NCBI GenBank assembly: GCA_916613615.1
Contig: OU744725.1
Span: 52,199,575-52,263,574, forward strand
Direction of reading: 5' to 3'
Length of the DNA stretch: 64,000 nucleotides
From: Steromphala cineraria
Taxonomy: Eukaryota; Mollusca; Gastropoda; Trochida; Trochidae
The translations under genes were made by a program, and so were the position numbers. This document shows positions 45,661-57,850 of the stretch, in pieces; the first letter of the stretch is position 1, and each line of letters starts with the position of its first letter. The notes beneath the pieces are model-generated. The model had not been told where the DNA came from. It saw only the letters and a program-made list of their open reading frames with translations, and did no database searches.

Positions 45661-46189
45661 CTTTTGAGTTTGAACTATGTTTGGTATAAGAAGGATATAG
45701 AAAATAGACATTAGATAATCACAAGTCGTGGCAGTTCTGTTTATATAAAATATGAGTTTTTGATAAAAAACGCCAAATTCATAGTATGCATGATGCAAAT
45801 GATAACCGTCCGATTCCAATATAAGCGATTGAAGACTAATGTCAATTTCAGTATATCTTTGTGAATGTATATCTCATATAATATGACTATAATACAGGTC
45901 TGTAATTGTATGTACATCTTTATTCGTGACAATCCCCAGAAAATGTTTTACCTTTTTCCATTTTAGAACATTTCTGTTCAAAAGCTCATTCTTGATAATG
46001 TAAAATCTGTGAAATTTAATGCTTAACATGATTTATTTCCTATCACCATGTGAGTGTTTGAAAAAGAATAGAATTTCAATATATTAAATTGAAGTCAAAA
46101 CTTGCACCGCATGAACTGTGAAGATATGACATTATTCGTATCAAATGTAATAAAGTAAAGGACAAAGAGCACAGCCCTGTTGAGTCATT

Positions 46190-46345
46190 GTTATGCAAAC
46201 ACGTGCACTGTTGTCTGTTTGCTGGAACATATGGTCGTGAACTTTTCTCTGTTTATAACCCTATCCTGTATACACATCTACTCTGTTGTATATAAAAGAT
46301 AACTGTCGATGAAGTGATAGATAAACATCTCAGGAATTGTCTGTC
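46190..46345 (+). promoter_or_regulatory. TATA promoter module B, unit 2
   Basis: Counterpart of module B with TATATAAAAG at 46,289-46,298. A 1.7-kb insertion begins ~50 bp after this module, so any transcript would run into it. Confidence 0.5.
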
Positions 46346-46392
46346 GAGTCTGGATTTTTTTGTAAAATTTAGAAGGGCAAAGAAGTTTTATT

Positions 46393-47203
46393 AGGTCTTC
46401 AAGACAAAGTCGTGAAGACCTATTGTTTTTATCCGATTTCTTCAAGTTCTTTTCCTTATTATTATTTGTACTTTTTTTGTGAACGAGCTACAGCTCAAAC
46501 GGCTACTCCAAATGTGACGAAACTTGGCATGCTGATAGCCCTTACCCTGGAATCGACATGCTAAGCTTTTGGGTCAAATCGACCAGTACGTTAAAGGTCC
46601 AGTTCGAATCCAAAATCGAAAATTTAACATTGATTTTTTTTTCAAAATGCACTTAGAGACTTAAAATTTTTTTTAAAAGAAGCGCAATGAAAAATAATGA
46701 AAAAAAGTAAATCATGGCAGATTTGTAGGTCACGTGGTTCGGCCGCCATCTTGCTTTTAGTGCATTTTTGACGATTTCCGACCCCACCCGCCTTTGACAA
46801 TCTTCTTCTCTGAAGATACTTGCACTACAGAGCTGAAATTCATACTGAATGTAGCTGAAGTATTTGTGCTGTGACCTTTCAAAGTTGACCAAAATCTCAA
46901 AATCGCAAACTTCAAGGGCAGATAACTAAAAAACCAGACCTTAGAACTTAATGATTTTTGCATGAGAGTTAGACATGAGCAAGGTCTTCAAGATAAAAGA
47001 ATAAAATCGCTCGCGAACAGTCACTTCCGGTCAGGAGGAAGGGTCAAACTTTGTATTTTAAAAAGTCATGTTTTGGTCGGTATGGTCTAAACCTCTTTAA
47101 CAAACATGCATGTGAAGGTCAAACATGCATGTGAAGGTCAAACAGTATGTGAAGGTCAAACAGAAATCTTGAAGACCTAAGTACTGCCGCGGCAGTCCTA
47201 GTT
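46393..47203. mobile_element. GGTCTTCAAGAC element, first copy
   Basis: Begins with a hairpin (GGTCTTCAAGACAAAGTCGT then GAAGACC) and ends with TGAAGACCTAAG, the palindrome ACTGCCGCGGCAGT and CCTAG. It includes a short tandem repeat CATGCATGTGAAGGTCAAA (47,104-47,160). Hairpin plus CTAG at the right end and no duplicated target fit a Helitron/Helentron-like non-autonomous element, but this is a guess. Confidence 0.6.
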
Positions 47204-48067
47204 GGGTCTTCAAGACAAAGTCTGGAAGACCTATTGTTTTTATCCGATTTCTTCAAGTTCTTTTTTTTTTTTTTTATTATTTGTACTTTTTTTTTGAACG
47301 AGCTACATGTACAGCTCAACCGGCTACTCCAAATGTGACGAAACTTGGCATGCTGACAGCCCTTACCCTGGAATCGACATGCTAAGCTTTTGGGTCAAAT
47401 CGACCAGTACGTTAAAGGTCCAGGTCGAATCCAAAATCGAAAATTTAACATTGATTTTTTTTTCAAAATGCACTTAGAGACTTGAAATTTTTTTAAAAGA
47501 AGCGCAATGAAAAATAATGAAAAAAAGGAAATCATGACAAATTCGTCGGTCACGTGGTTTGGCCGCCATCTTGCTTTTAGTGCATTTTCGACCGTTTCGG
47601 ACCCCCCGCCTTTGACAATCTTCTCCTCTGAAGATACTTGCACTACAGAGCTTAAATTCATACTGAATTTAGCTGAAGTATTGAACATAAAAGCTATGTC
47701 GTTTAATGGTGCTAACATTAATACTTTTTGTGCTGTGACCTTTCAAAGTTGACAAAAATCTAAAAATCGCCAACTTCAAGGGCAGATAACTCAAAAACCA
47801 GACCTTAGAACTTAATGATTTTTGCATGAGAGTTAGACATGAGCAAGGTCTTCAAGATAAAAGAATAAAATCGCTCGCGAACAGTCACTTCCGGTCAGGA
47901 GGATGGGTCAAACTTTGCATATTAAAAAGTGATGTTTTGGTCGGTATGGTTTAAACCTCTTTACAAAACATTCATGTGAAGGTCAAACATGCATGTGAAG
48001 GTCAAACAGTATGTGAAAGTCAAACAGGAATCTTGAAGACCTAAGTACTGCCGCGGCAGTCCTAGTT
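47204..48067. mobile_element. GGTCTTCAAGAC element, second tandem copy
   Basis: Over 90% identical by eye to the copy before it and directly abutting. It carries a ~50-bp extra segment near 47,680-47,735 missing from copy one. The pair splits unit 2 at AAAGAAGTTTTATT/ATATTATTATTATC, which is continuous in unit 1 near 37,400. Confidence 0.65.
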
Positions 48068-49003
48068 ATATATTATTATTATCATATATAAATTAATTCA
48101 TATCAATTTTTCTGAAAAATTAACAACGTAATCTTTTGAACTGTATGATTATTTATGTTAACTGAAAAGAGTCTTGAAGTCGACAATTACCTTTTAATGA
48201 CTCAAATCATTCTTCATCAGAGGGATCTCTTCTTGTACTCGTTGATTGTAGAGATATGGTTATTAGGTGCATAATGCACCAACGGTCAATCATCATTCAT
48301 GTTGCATGATGAGCCCCTTTGTTCCTGAGTTTTTAATTCGAATGTATTCTTTTCCTGAGCCATAAACAATTTGATATGTAACTGAAATAAAACATAATCT
48401 GTTTTAAGATATCAAAGTTTTAAGGACAGTAGACGAATGGTGTACATTCGGAAACAAGTGATTCATTGTAATTCATTGATTTTTCTAAACCAGAAGGCTA
48501 TAGTATTCCTCCTGCCAAAATCTCATAAACTAAACTGTTCTTTTGACATTTTGATAAGAAGGTCGATAATAAAACGAACTTTTTTTTACAAAAAGAGTTT
48601 TACTTACCTTTTTCTTTTCGTAAATTGTACATACAAATCTCTTTGGCATGTTTGAACAAACAAAACTTAAACTTTCGAAGTATGACAGTATTTGACATAT
48701 TACACCTGCTGACAGTAAAACATTGAAAAAGCAGAATTCAGCCTACTTTACATACGTTTGTTGTTCACTATTACCATGTTCCAAAAAAAAAGAATACTGT
48801 TTGAGTACTAAATGCAGCAGTTAAAGTACATGGGATATTGACGTTTAATCAAATGTCTTACCGTTTAATCAAATGTCTTACCGTCATTATTCTGTGTCAT
48901 TGATACCTATTTAAAATCTAACATTCACATTAACCACCTGTCCACGTCTCAGCAGGCTACTGTTGACATTTTCGTGCCAAAAGGTAAACCCTATACTGTT
49001 ATT

Positions 49004-49366
49004 TTAAAGGGGCAGTAGCACGTTTTTTGAAAATTTTATATTTCAAAATTTTTCACTGAAAATTGCGCGTTAATGACCAATGTATTATTTTGATAGTGTC
49101 AAAAATCTCATAAAACAAAGCAATCAGAGGACAGAGGACAAAGTATAAAGATTAACATAAAATCCATTGGTGGCCATTTTTGTGTGAACACCTTTAATTC
49201 ATATTGTGTGAGAAAAAGGAATCGCATGGCTAAACTTTACATTATATATTTGAATTATTACTGCTCCATTTAGTCTAAATACATTGTCTTTCAATTGGAA
49301 CCATTAATTTTCAGTTTCCTGATATCACCTCATATTCCCCCTAAAAACGTGCGTCTGCCCCTTTAA
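49004..49366 (-). mobile_element. MITE family A, copy 7 (unit 2 only, with empty site)
   Basis: Inserted in TATACTGTTATTTTAA of unit 2; unit 1 has the uninterrupted form with one TTAA at about 38,074. The pair shows directly that the target is TTAA and that it is duplicated on insertion. Confidence 0.9.
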
Positions 49367-49447
49367 GAGACAACTGTGTTACTTTACCATTGCTTTTGTC
49401 TGCATTCTTGAAGCTGGATTTCAGCATTATTGTTTGCCTGTCTACAT

Positions 49448-49681
49448 CACAGGCCCCCGGGTCATTGAGCAATCCCTTTAAAAAAAAAAAAAAAAAAAAA
49501 TTGAGATGACCCCCAGATTTGACAGCCTTCGTAGATACATAATATTAACGTTAATATTATGTATCTACGAAGGCTGTTAATATTATGTATCTACGAAGGC
49601 TGTCAAATCTGGGGGTCATCTCAATTTTTTTTTTTTTTTTTTTTTTAAAGGGATGATTGCTCAATGATCCGGGGGCCTGTG
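49448..49681. mobile_element. hAT-like palindromic element with 8-bp target duplication
   Basis: 234-bp inverted repeat: CACAGGCCCCCGGGTCATTG at the left, its complement at the right, long A and T runs, and a duplicated core TAATATTATGTATCTACGAA. Flanked on both sides by GTCTACAT. Unit 3 shows the empty site (CCTGTCTACTTAGCCAGAGG at about 62,861). An 8-bp duplication is the hallmark of hAT transposons. Confidence 0.85.
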
Positions 49682-49944
49682 GTCTACATACCTAGAAGAT
49701 AAATCATACATTTCTTTAGATAAATGTGCATCACAGGTATATGTAGTCTACTACAAAAGCAAAATTAAATGTTGCAAATTTAACTGTCAGTAAAGTTCGG
49801 CAGCCGAATATTAATATTTCAACAAACATGACCGTAGCTTGTTAATTCATATTTAATATGCCTTATCGAAATGTTAATAAGTTTAGTTTTCGAAAACGCT
49901 TGTCACACTCTGAACTATGTGTGGAATTGTCTTAAAAATAATAG

Positions 49945-50040
49945 TGTTGCGAGCTTTCTCCCTGTAATAATACTAGCAGCCGCGATATAAGTGAAATACT
50001 CTTGAAAGCGGCGATAAACCCCACATCACCTCACCTCACC
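49945..50040 (+). mobile_element. SINE 3' fragment, unit 2 only
   Basis: Body and tail only (GCTTTCTCCCTGTAATAATA, GATATAAGTGAAATACTC, then three CACCT repeats). Missing from the corresponding stretch of unit 1 near 38,150. Confidence 0.75.
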
Positions 50041-50660
50041 TCGTTGATTTTTAAACCATTTAATGAAATGTACAATGCAACTCAAAAGAAGTTTGTTACA
50101 AATAAATTACCATTAACCCTCAAACAAACACCAACTAATTTCAATTCAAGCGTAACATGTCAGGGCTACCAACGTCTGTAAGATTGGTTGATTTCTCTTC
50201 ACCTCTCGATAGAAAACGACGATAGACGAAATCACACCGATGAATTATTCTTAAATTAACTAAAAAAGAAATGATCGCAAATGACCTAAAACGTTGACGT
50301 TATGTTGACCCCATGCCAACTCTGTTGTATATACAATCTTTTTAGGTTTTCCCCTACTTCCTAACTTGTTCTGAAGTTTAGATTACATACATGAAAACGT
50401 GATGTGATCTGAGAACGATCATGGAAATTACATTTTAGTTAAAGTTATAAATACCATGACAATATTAAGTAGCATATCTTAAATAACATACAAAATGAAA
50501 TTGTTAACAAATTTTCTTTAACTGTTGACGTCTTTATGGCACTATAAGAATAGATATCCTTACGAGTTCTACTGAGATTATGATGGTCAATTTCACATTT
50601 GCTATGGCAACGCTCGTGCAAGTGTATTTTCTTGCTGGAGAAGTGTTGTCTCATTTAACT

Positions 50661-50945
50661 AAGGGATAGCACAGTGGATAGCGCGTTCGGCTTCCGATCA
50701 AGTGGTTCGGATCCCGCCAGGGGCTTGGAAACTTTATCTGCAGTAAGGTTTTGATGCAATGCTACACTGGATTTCAGCGCAGTACTACACATGGTTCGGT
50801 ATTTCCAGCCGATGCTCGCAGGTTTCACCGCAATGCATAAACACAATAGTGTTGCAGGTTTTCTCCCTGCAATAATTCTAGTAGTCGTGATATAAATTAT
50901 ACTTATGAAAGCTGCGTTAAACACCAAATCACCTAACCTCACTGA
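50661..50945 (+). mobile_element. tRNA-derived SINE, unit 2 copy
   Basis: A box TAGCACAGTGG (50,667) and a consensus-like B box GGTTCGGATCC (50,704). It is flanked on the left by GCTGGAGAAGTGTTG and on the right by CTGAACTGAACTGACCGTGC exactly as in unit 1, so the insertion is older than the duplication. Confidence 0.82.
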
Positions 50946-51481
50946 ACTGAACTGACCGTGCCATAACTAATGACATGTTTCTAAATGTGTGTACGTTCAA
51001 GAGTCCTTTGCGCATGCCTGGAAATAATATTATATGTATGTACAATCTTTTTAGGTTTTATCCTACTTCCTTACTTGTTCTGAAGTTTAGATTAGCTACA
51101 TGAAATAAAATGAGGTGATAATATATTATCGATGTGGGAACTCCCTTTGCATTTTGTCCGTATCTTCATTAAGTATGTTCGTAATTACGTTTGGTTAGTA
51201 ACCAATGTTTGCTAAATGTAAACAATTTCGCGTAAAATTACTTCTTCACTTTTTACACTCTTATAATGCATCTTTAAGTTAATCACTATTTGCTTTGCGT
51301 TAGAAGTTCTAATTTAACCCTTTTCACGGAAACGTTCCAATTCATCAATCCACCTGTTGGAGACATTACACAGCAACGTGTTAGAGAAGGTAACAGCAAG
51401 GTTAATTCTGATGGAAGGGTGTTTAACCTACAAATAACTTCAATGCTTGCTTTAGTTATTTGCCATAGTCTGCAGTTGCCA

Positions 51482-51560
51482 CGTGTTGATATGTTGGTGT
51501 AGATGGTGGACCGCTTACTGTGTTATGTGTGAAAACATTCCAAACATGACAGCAGGAACC
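51482..51560 (+). other. Highly conserved 75-bp block, unit 2
   Basis: Identical by eye to the unit 1 block over its core. It lies ~100 bp after the start of the candidate second exon, as in units 1 and 3. Confidence 0.6.
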
Positions 51561-54161
51561 GTTTATTTTATTTCAAAGCACTTTAGTTGTTGATAGTCGG
51601 GTGTAGACATTGAACTACAAGGACACATATTACACACTTGCTTGAAATATCGCGTTTTGGTAGTAACATTACTCTTCAAGGAGTATAACATTATTGCTCT
51701 TTTCAAAGGACATACTACAATTGTGCGGAAAATGTTAAACCTGGAACAGATGAGTTTAATGCACAAATATTTTTGACAATCAATAAATCGATACAACTTC
51801 TAGAGTCGGAAAATTAGAAAACAAAGCGTAATCATAAGTTTTACAGTTAAACGCATGTTAGACATAATATCGTGAAAGAAACATATTGTAGTATTATCAT
51901 GATGTCCTCTTATAAGATGATATTTAGTCTCCGGAATGTGAATCATGAACCATCATTTTCTAACTTCTCAGTCTAGAAACACAGTATTAGAAGGTTACAT
52001 ATTTTACCTAAAGTCAATTCGTATCAAAACACAACTGTGAATACACAACTTTTTTAAACCGACATTTTCTAAAAATTTGCATTTTTGAACACACACAAAC
52101 CATAGTCGATGTGAAGCCAGCATTAAAGAAATCTGTTTACTGTTATGTCATATATGTTTCGGATCTGTCAGTTTTATATTAGATTTTGTTTATTATCCTT
52201 TTGATTTTGTTGGATACAGAATTATTAAAAGTTATATCTTTTGCAATGATAAAAAAATCCTTTGGACAATTTCAAGCAGATATTAACACTCTATTTCCTT
52301 TTCAATCCAAAATAAAAGCAATCAGGTCGTTTCAACATTATGACTGTAATATCAGATATCAAAGGAAAATTGAAACAGTTACTTTTATGGAGCCAAGTGA
52401 AAAGTTTCTGAAGAAAACCTTTGCTTTTCATTCTCTGTTAAAACAATCTGACTCAAAAGATTAAACGCTCCCCCCCCCCCCTCCTCTGTCTCTATCTGTG
52501 AGATCCTAGCACGAAGAGGAGTGTCATAACAATAAGTAATAACGATAAGCATCAAAATGCTCAGGCATTATCACACACAATCAAAACACGCATGTGCAAA
52601 GCCCGACAGACACGTGAATTGTACAGCTGTTCATCATATTGCATTTGTTAGTGGTTGTGTCTGAACCAACTCATAATAAACATCTTGACATGACATGATA
52701 TTTGTGATATTTTAGATTCATTCGACCACGAATCGCAGTCGCTGCATCAGATATTTGTCAGCCCTACATTGTAGATAAAGTTGGCTACTTAAGAAAGTTT
52801 GACTTTAATCAATCCGAATGAATGTTCGTATGAAGATTTTCTTAAAGTCTCAACATGATGTTAAAGGGATGAAATAAGTTTCCTCGACTATGTATTTCTG
52901 ATAACAAACCGATTTTCTGATAAAACCAGTTAACAAAGGCGTCTTCCATTTGATTGACATTATTTAATCATTTGACACTGTCTGGATCCCTAAATCAATT
53001 ATAAAATAATCCTAAGAGAGTTTTACAAATGGGTCTATTCTAAGTTAATCGACAATTCATTTGTAATAAGTACAGCCTGTTTTATGTTCGTCTCAACATG
53101 AAAGCATCTGTTTAAATTCGAGCCTGTAATGTAATGTAATGTAATGTAACCTTTCAAATAAACAACACCTCGCTTAACTCCTTGCTGTTAAAATTTGATC
53201 CAGCATATACACAGAAGTGAGTTCAAGAGCGTTAGTTCTTGCGAGCGTAGTCCTTTCTGCATTAATTTCAGTGCTTCTCGATTTTCAACCTTTCAATCAT
53301 TTCGTTTCTTTAAATAATTGATCTTACAATTTCTTATATGTATTCAATGATATTTTTTGTTTGAGGATCTAGTCAATATAAATGGCTCCTAGACACATAC
53401 AGAGGAGGATATACATTATATAAATTTATTATCATGTTTTTATTTCTCTTAGTGATGATATATTTGTATCTGGAATTATATATGAATGATAAAGGAAATG
53501 ATAAAGAAGTAAACATATAGTTCAGTGGCGGTCAATCTCATCATAGAAATGAAGTAGGAACAAGATAGCAAATTAAGTAAAGGAACACACTTCCCCTCTG
53601 ACGTCTCCGATATCGTATAGTGCTGTAGAACAAAGAAAAAACATAGATAGTGGACTCATCTGCATTATGTCATAATAACAGGACACGTCGATTAGACCTA
53701 TTTGGACATGCCTAATATACTCCCCACCCACAGACAACGCCCAACAAATTGACACCTGTAAAGCTAATGTAATGTGGTACTACACCTTTTTAGATGAAGT
53801 CCATATTTATTTACATGTTTTGTGTAAAAAATCGGGTATTCCATTCATCTACTCTCTATTGCTTTAGTAAGGTGTGTTTCGCATTCAATCTCGCACCTTT
53901 GAATACCTTTACTACAGTGGGTTTCTCATAAAACCCTACAGGTAGACAAAAAGGAGTTCTCCTATCTGCACTTCATCATTTGTCAGGTATACAGACAGTA
54001 CTAATGCCCATGTCTGACAAGCAAGTGCCTTTTGTCAGACCTCAGTAGGTATTTTATTAGCTGCACACTGCAGGAAGCTAGAATGGTTAGAACCTTTCTT
54101 CAATCCTTTTAATTTGTCAGAAATGACGACAGGAGGAATATCAAACTCGGACACCTTTCAT

Positions 54162-54537
54162 TTAAAGGGGCAGTAGCACGTTTTAGGGGGACTATAAGGT
54201 GATGTCAGGAAAATATAAAAAAATGATTTCAATTGAAAGACAATGTATTAATTTTATATTAAATGAAGCAGTAATAAATCAAATAAATAAAGTAAAGTTC
54301 AGCTATGGGATTCCTTTTTCTTACACGATTCCTTTTTCTTATACGGCATGAATTTAATGTGTTTACACAAAAATGGCCGCCATGTGAATTATATAATTTG
54401 TTCTCTGACTATGGATGATTGGTTTGTGTAATGAGAATTTTGACGCTACCAATATAATTCATTTAGCATAAAGTTACAATAATCTGTGAAAAAATGAAAA
54501 AATAAAATTTTCCAAAAACGTGCTACTGCCCCTTTAA
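54162..54537 (+). mobile_element. MITE family A, copy 8 (counterpart of copy 6)
   Basis: Full-length partner of the shared insertion in unit 1. It has a small tandem duplication of ATTCCTTTTTCTTACACG near 54,310-54,340. Confidence 0.85.
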
Positions 54538-55564
54538 AGCGCAACAGTGCATTGGATAGTTCAACGTTTGGAGATGTATTCAGTTCTAGACCACACAGGT
54601 TCTTTAACCTACTCATGGCGAGCTCCTATATCTTCACCCTCTCGCCATTTGTAACAAATTTTGACTGCAAGAATCCCGATGTCTGACAATTGATGACTCG
54701 AGCATTTACATGCCAGGACCACCTCGGATAAAGTAGGAATTTACCTATTTCCCTGTTGGTTGAAAATGATAAGTTATAATTGACTCGGGTAAATATTTCA
54801 GTTTTAAAATGTGAACCCAAATGTAGCAAACTTCAAGTGTTATTTTGACAATAGTCTTGACTTGACCAGTAAGTTAAATCACCAACAGGTAGAAAAAAAG
54901 TGTGTAATCAAATATCAATTTCACTTAACATAAATTAGACAGGATTTTTTTCATATCGATTCCAGTAAAGTGTGCGTCTTTACCACGCTCCTAGAATTCT
55001 AACTTATCAAATCGCCCTGTTTTGACATTTGGTTACTTAATTAGCTCATGCCAAAGTAAGTAGTGATACCTACTTCCTGTTTCTCTAATGGTAGATCAAA
55101 AGCATGTTACAAACAACAACCCTTCTTCACTTACCAGCAATGCAAGAGGAACAAATACATTCTTTCAATCATGGAAATTTTCACCAGTAAACGTTGGGAC
55201 TCTAAACTAATCAATACAGCTGCAAATTGAATAGACCCATTACCGTAAATGTGGCATTTAAAGTATAACATTTGTATCTCATACTATTAATTTATTAAAG
55301 AACACATGATATTATATTTGTCTTATGAGCAAGCAGGCAACATAACAATAAAACTGTCATTTATAACGCAATAACAGTGTAAGTATCAACATCCTAGAAA
55401 TGGAAAGGTTACTTACGTTGTTTCCCTTAATCGTTAAGAAAACTGGTTTTAGTCACATCTTTCCATAATCATTATTTTGCAACATTTTCACCCGCTCCTT
55501 CCTCTTATCGTTGAGGTTAATCTAAGGTCACATACTCATTCTTATCATTGCCCACTTTTTATGG

Positions 55565-56060
55565 ACGCAGCTTATTCTTGCATGTAAGAAAACGTTTAAG
55601 CTGCAATGAGGTTAAACTTTATTTATTAAACTTTATTTACTGTAACCTTGATATTTCCTTTACGTTAGCCGAAACTAGATGCCTAAGGAAACTACATATT
55701 GACCAGTGCACCATCTACTATCTTGACCTGTTGATTGATATATGTGCACGTGATATAGGAGAGCTATGTTTAGGTGAGAGATCACAGCACGGTCAGTTAG
55801 TAGATAGAACCACAGACAGTAGGAATGCAGGAATGGGGTCAATGTTCTGGAAGGTAAAACCCGTCCCTTTGCATACACAACAGGTTGCTGCGGGACACCT
55901 TATATTGACCAGTGCACCATCTACTATCTTGACCTGTTGATTGATATATGCGATATAGGAGAGCTATGTTTAGGTGAGAGATCACAGCTCCATCGTTTAG
56001 TGGATGGAACCTCAGACAGCAGGATTTCGGTAACAGGGTTAATGTTGTGATAGGTTAAAA
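55565..56060 (+). other. Array start segment in unit 3, two adjacent copies
   Basis: First copy 55,665-55,870 follows an acceptor-like TTTACGTTAG and stays open through HIDQCTIYYLDLLIDICARD to 55,940; second copy 55,895-56,060 repeats ATTGACCAGTGCACCATCTA and then differs. The first copy carries a 9-bp insertion (TGCACGTGA). No protein family recognised. Confidence 0.35.
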
Positions 56061-56506
56061 ACAGTGACCTTTCAGATATATACCATACCAGTATCAATTT
56101 ATGTGGTCGAGGGTCCATAAATAAAAATCATTTCTGAACTATTTTTGCAATAAGACTTACCTTTTACTCGACCCACACTAACCTACCACAGAAGCTACAA
56201 TAATGGCAAAATAAAACGTCTGAGTGTGTATAATTTAGAGAAAATGCAATCCCTTTAATATGTAAAATTTTGATATACTACAATGTTTTTGGCGTTCATT
56301 TTAATCTTCTTCTGACGAAATATATCAGCATATCCATGTGTTCGTGAACCTGATCGGTTTACAGACTTGCCTCATATAAGCATCTACTCTGTTGTATATA
56401 CAGGTAACTGTTGATGTAGTGATAGATATGAAGCATCTGAAGAAATGTCTGTCTGTACTTTATTTGATATTAAGGATAGAGGATATAAGGATAGAGAGGA
56501 AATTGG

Positions 56507-56757
56507 TACCTCATCTTCCTAAGCAAACCACCCTCAAACGTCAGTTTTATGCATTGGTGCATACTCTTGAGTTTTCTGTGCTTGCTCTCTAGCTTACTAT
56601 GAGTGAAAGCAATAGTCCATTCAGAAAGTAACTTGAGGTTCCTAACAACCGCCTTTGGGGGCGCTGATATCAGCACAGAAAATTCAAGGGTCTGCAGCAA
56701 GGCATGAAACTGACATTTCAGAAACTGGTGTTTTAGGCTTTGCGTAGGAAGATGTTG
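56507..56757. mobile_element. Palindromic MITE-like element, copy 4
   Basis: Starts CATCTTCCTAAGCAAAC and ends GCGTAGGAAGATG; same orientation as copy 3. It interrupts unit 3 of the right-hand array about 100 bp downstream of a degenerate TATA box and has no counterpart at that site in units 1 and 2. Confidence 0.75.
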
Positions 56758-57850
56758 TGTTGTGTTGTGACAGTGTTACTGCAGCCAGAGGACGTCAGGA
56801 AATATCCAATAAACTGTTTATGTTGGTGTTATTTTGAATGTGCAATCACATCTGAATTAAAACTCAACCTTTATAGATTGTGCCTTCACATCTTTAGTAG
56901 GCCGAGTTTCATGTACCTCAACATTTCTTAGCAAGCTTTGGCCCAATATCCTTTTTCTCTACATATTTTCCTAATAAATGTTTATCAATCATTATATCTG
57001 TGAACTCCTGCAAATAAATTTATCACAGTTCCTTCCTTCCTTGTAAGATTTACCTGTGAAGATCAGTGCTCTCTCTTAAATCTTTCATGCTATTTGGAAT
57101 TGCTTCATTCTCTAAATATTCTGTTTACATTCAGCGTTATTTCATTGCACATATGATATAACTGAAATTTTTGCTTCGTATGACTTTTGATGAACCTTTG
57201 AAGTTCTTTGCACTAACCTGACGATTAACCTTTATTCAGAACATCATTGTGTGAAGTAGGGCTCCTCGAACCACTTGAGAGTATATGCTTTCCGAATGGA
57301 TGCACTTCCTGTATCGGTGTCAATAAGTATTAACATGGTTGATGAGTGTACTCATTATTTGTGGAGACATGTATACTACTTGCTTCTCTCAATAAAACAT
57401 CCTCGTGTTAGAAAATAGACGTATGAACTTGTTTGTCTATGTGAACATTTTAAAATGATTAAAAGGTTTCTTTTCTACTTATTGCTAAATGTGTAATCAC
57501 AATCTTGTTTACTTAAAACATTTTCTAAACAAATAAGAAGGACGTTCTTTTGGACAATCGAATAACATCGTTGAGATGAGGTAAAGTACCAAGAAGACGA
57601 GGAGTTTTATGGATGATCAACCTCTTTGTTGTAGAAAGTAGCGAAGTTCTGAATAGATGCTAGAAAGCTAGAAGACGGTATAAAGATTACATCGTAGCTG
57701 CTATCTTTAATAATGAAGTTGATCATCCATAAACTCTGAAATTTCCAACTTGTAAAATGCCTCTCAAACAGCTAAGTAAAACATTCTTGCAACTCTATGA
57801 TTATGATATATACAGATATATCTAGATACCCTTACCTGTTCCCTATTTTT

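Larger units (their letters stand above)
44343..55688 (+). repeat. Array unit 2 (about 11.3 kb with inserts)
   Basis: Same order as unit 1, roughly 90% identical by eye over most of its length. Length differs mainly through inserts: a two-copy element (46,393-48,067), MITE copy 7, a hAT-like palindrome (49,448-49,681) and a SINE fragment. About 700 bp at 48,245-48,940 are unrelated to unit 1's promoter pair and resemble unit 3 instead. Confidence 0.82.

Noticed and set aside
46653..47718. Several overlapping open frames on both strands
   Set aside because: They lie in the duplicated non-coding mobile element and differ between its two copies.
52186..52464. A 92-residue open frame in unit 2
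   Set aside because: The corresponding part of unit 1 (about 40,140-40,420) has several stops and no family signature is visible.
53124..53150. TAATG repeats as a regulatory array
   Set aside because: Four copies of a pentanucleotide in AT-rich DNA; an ordinary microsatellite.
43136..54829. Matching minus-strand open frames in units 1 and 2 (GKFLLYPRWS...NGERVKI)
   Set aside because: Similarity is explained by the segmental duplication; unit 0 does not keep the frame and no splice or start context supports it.
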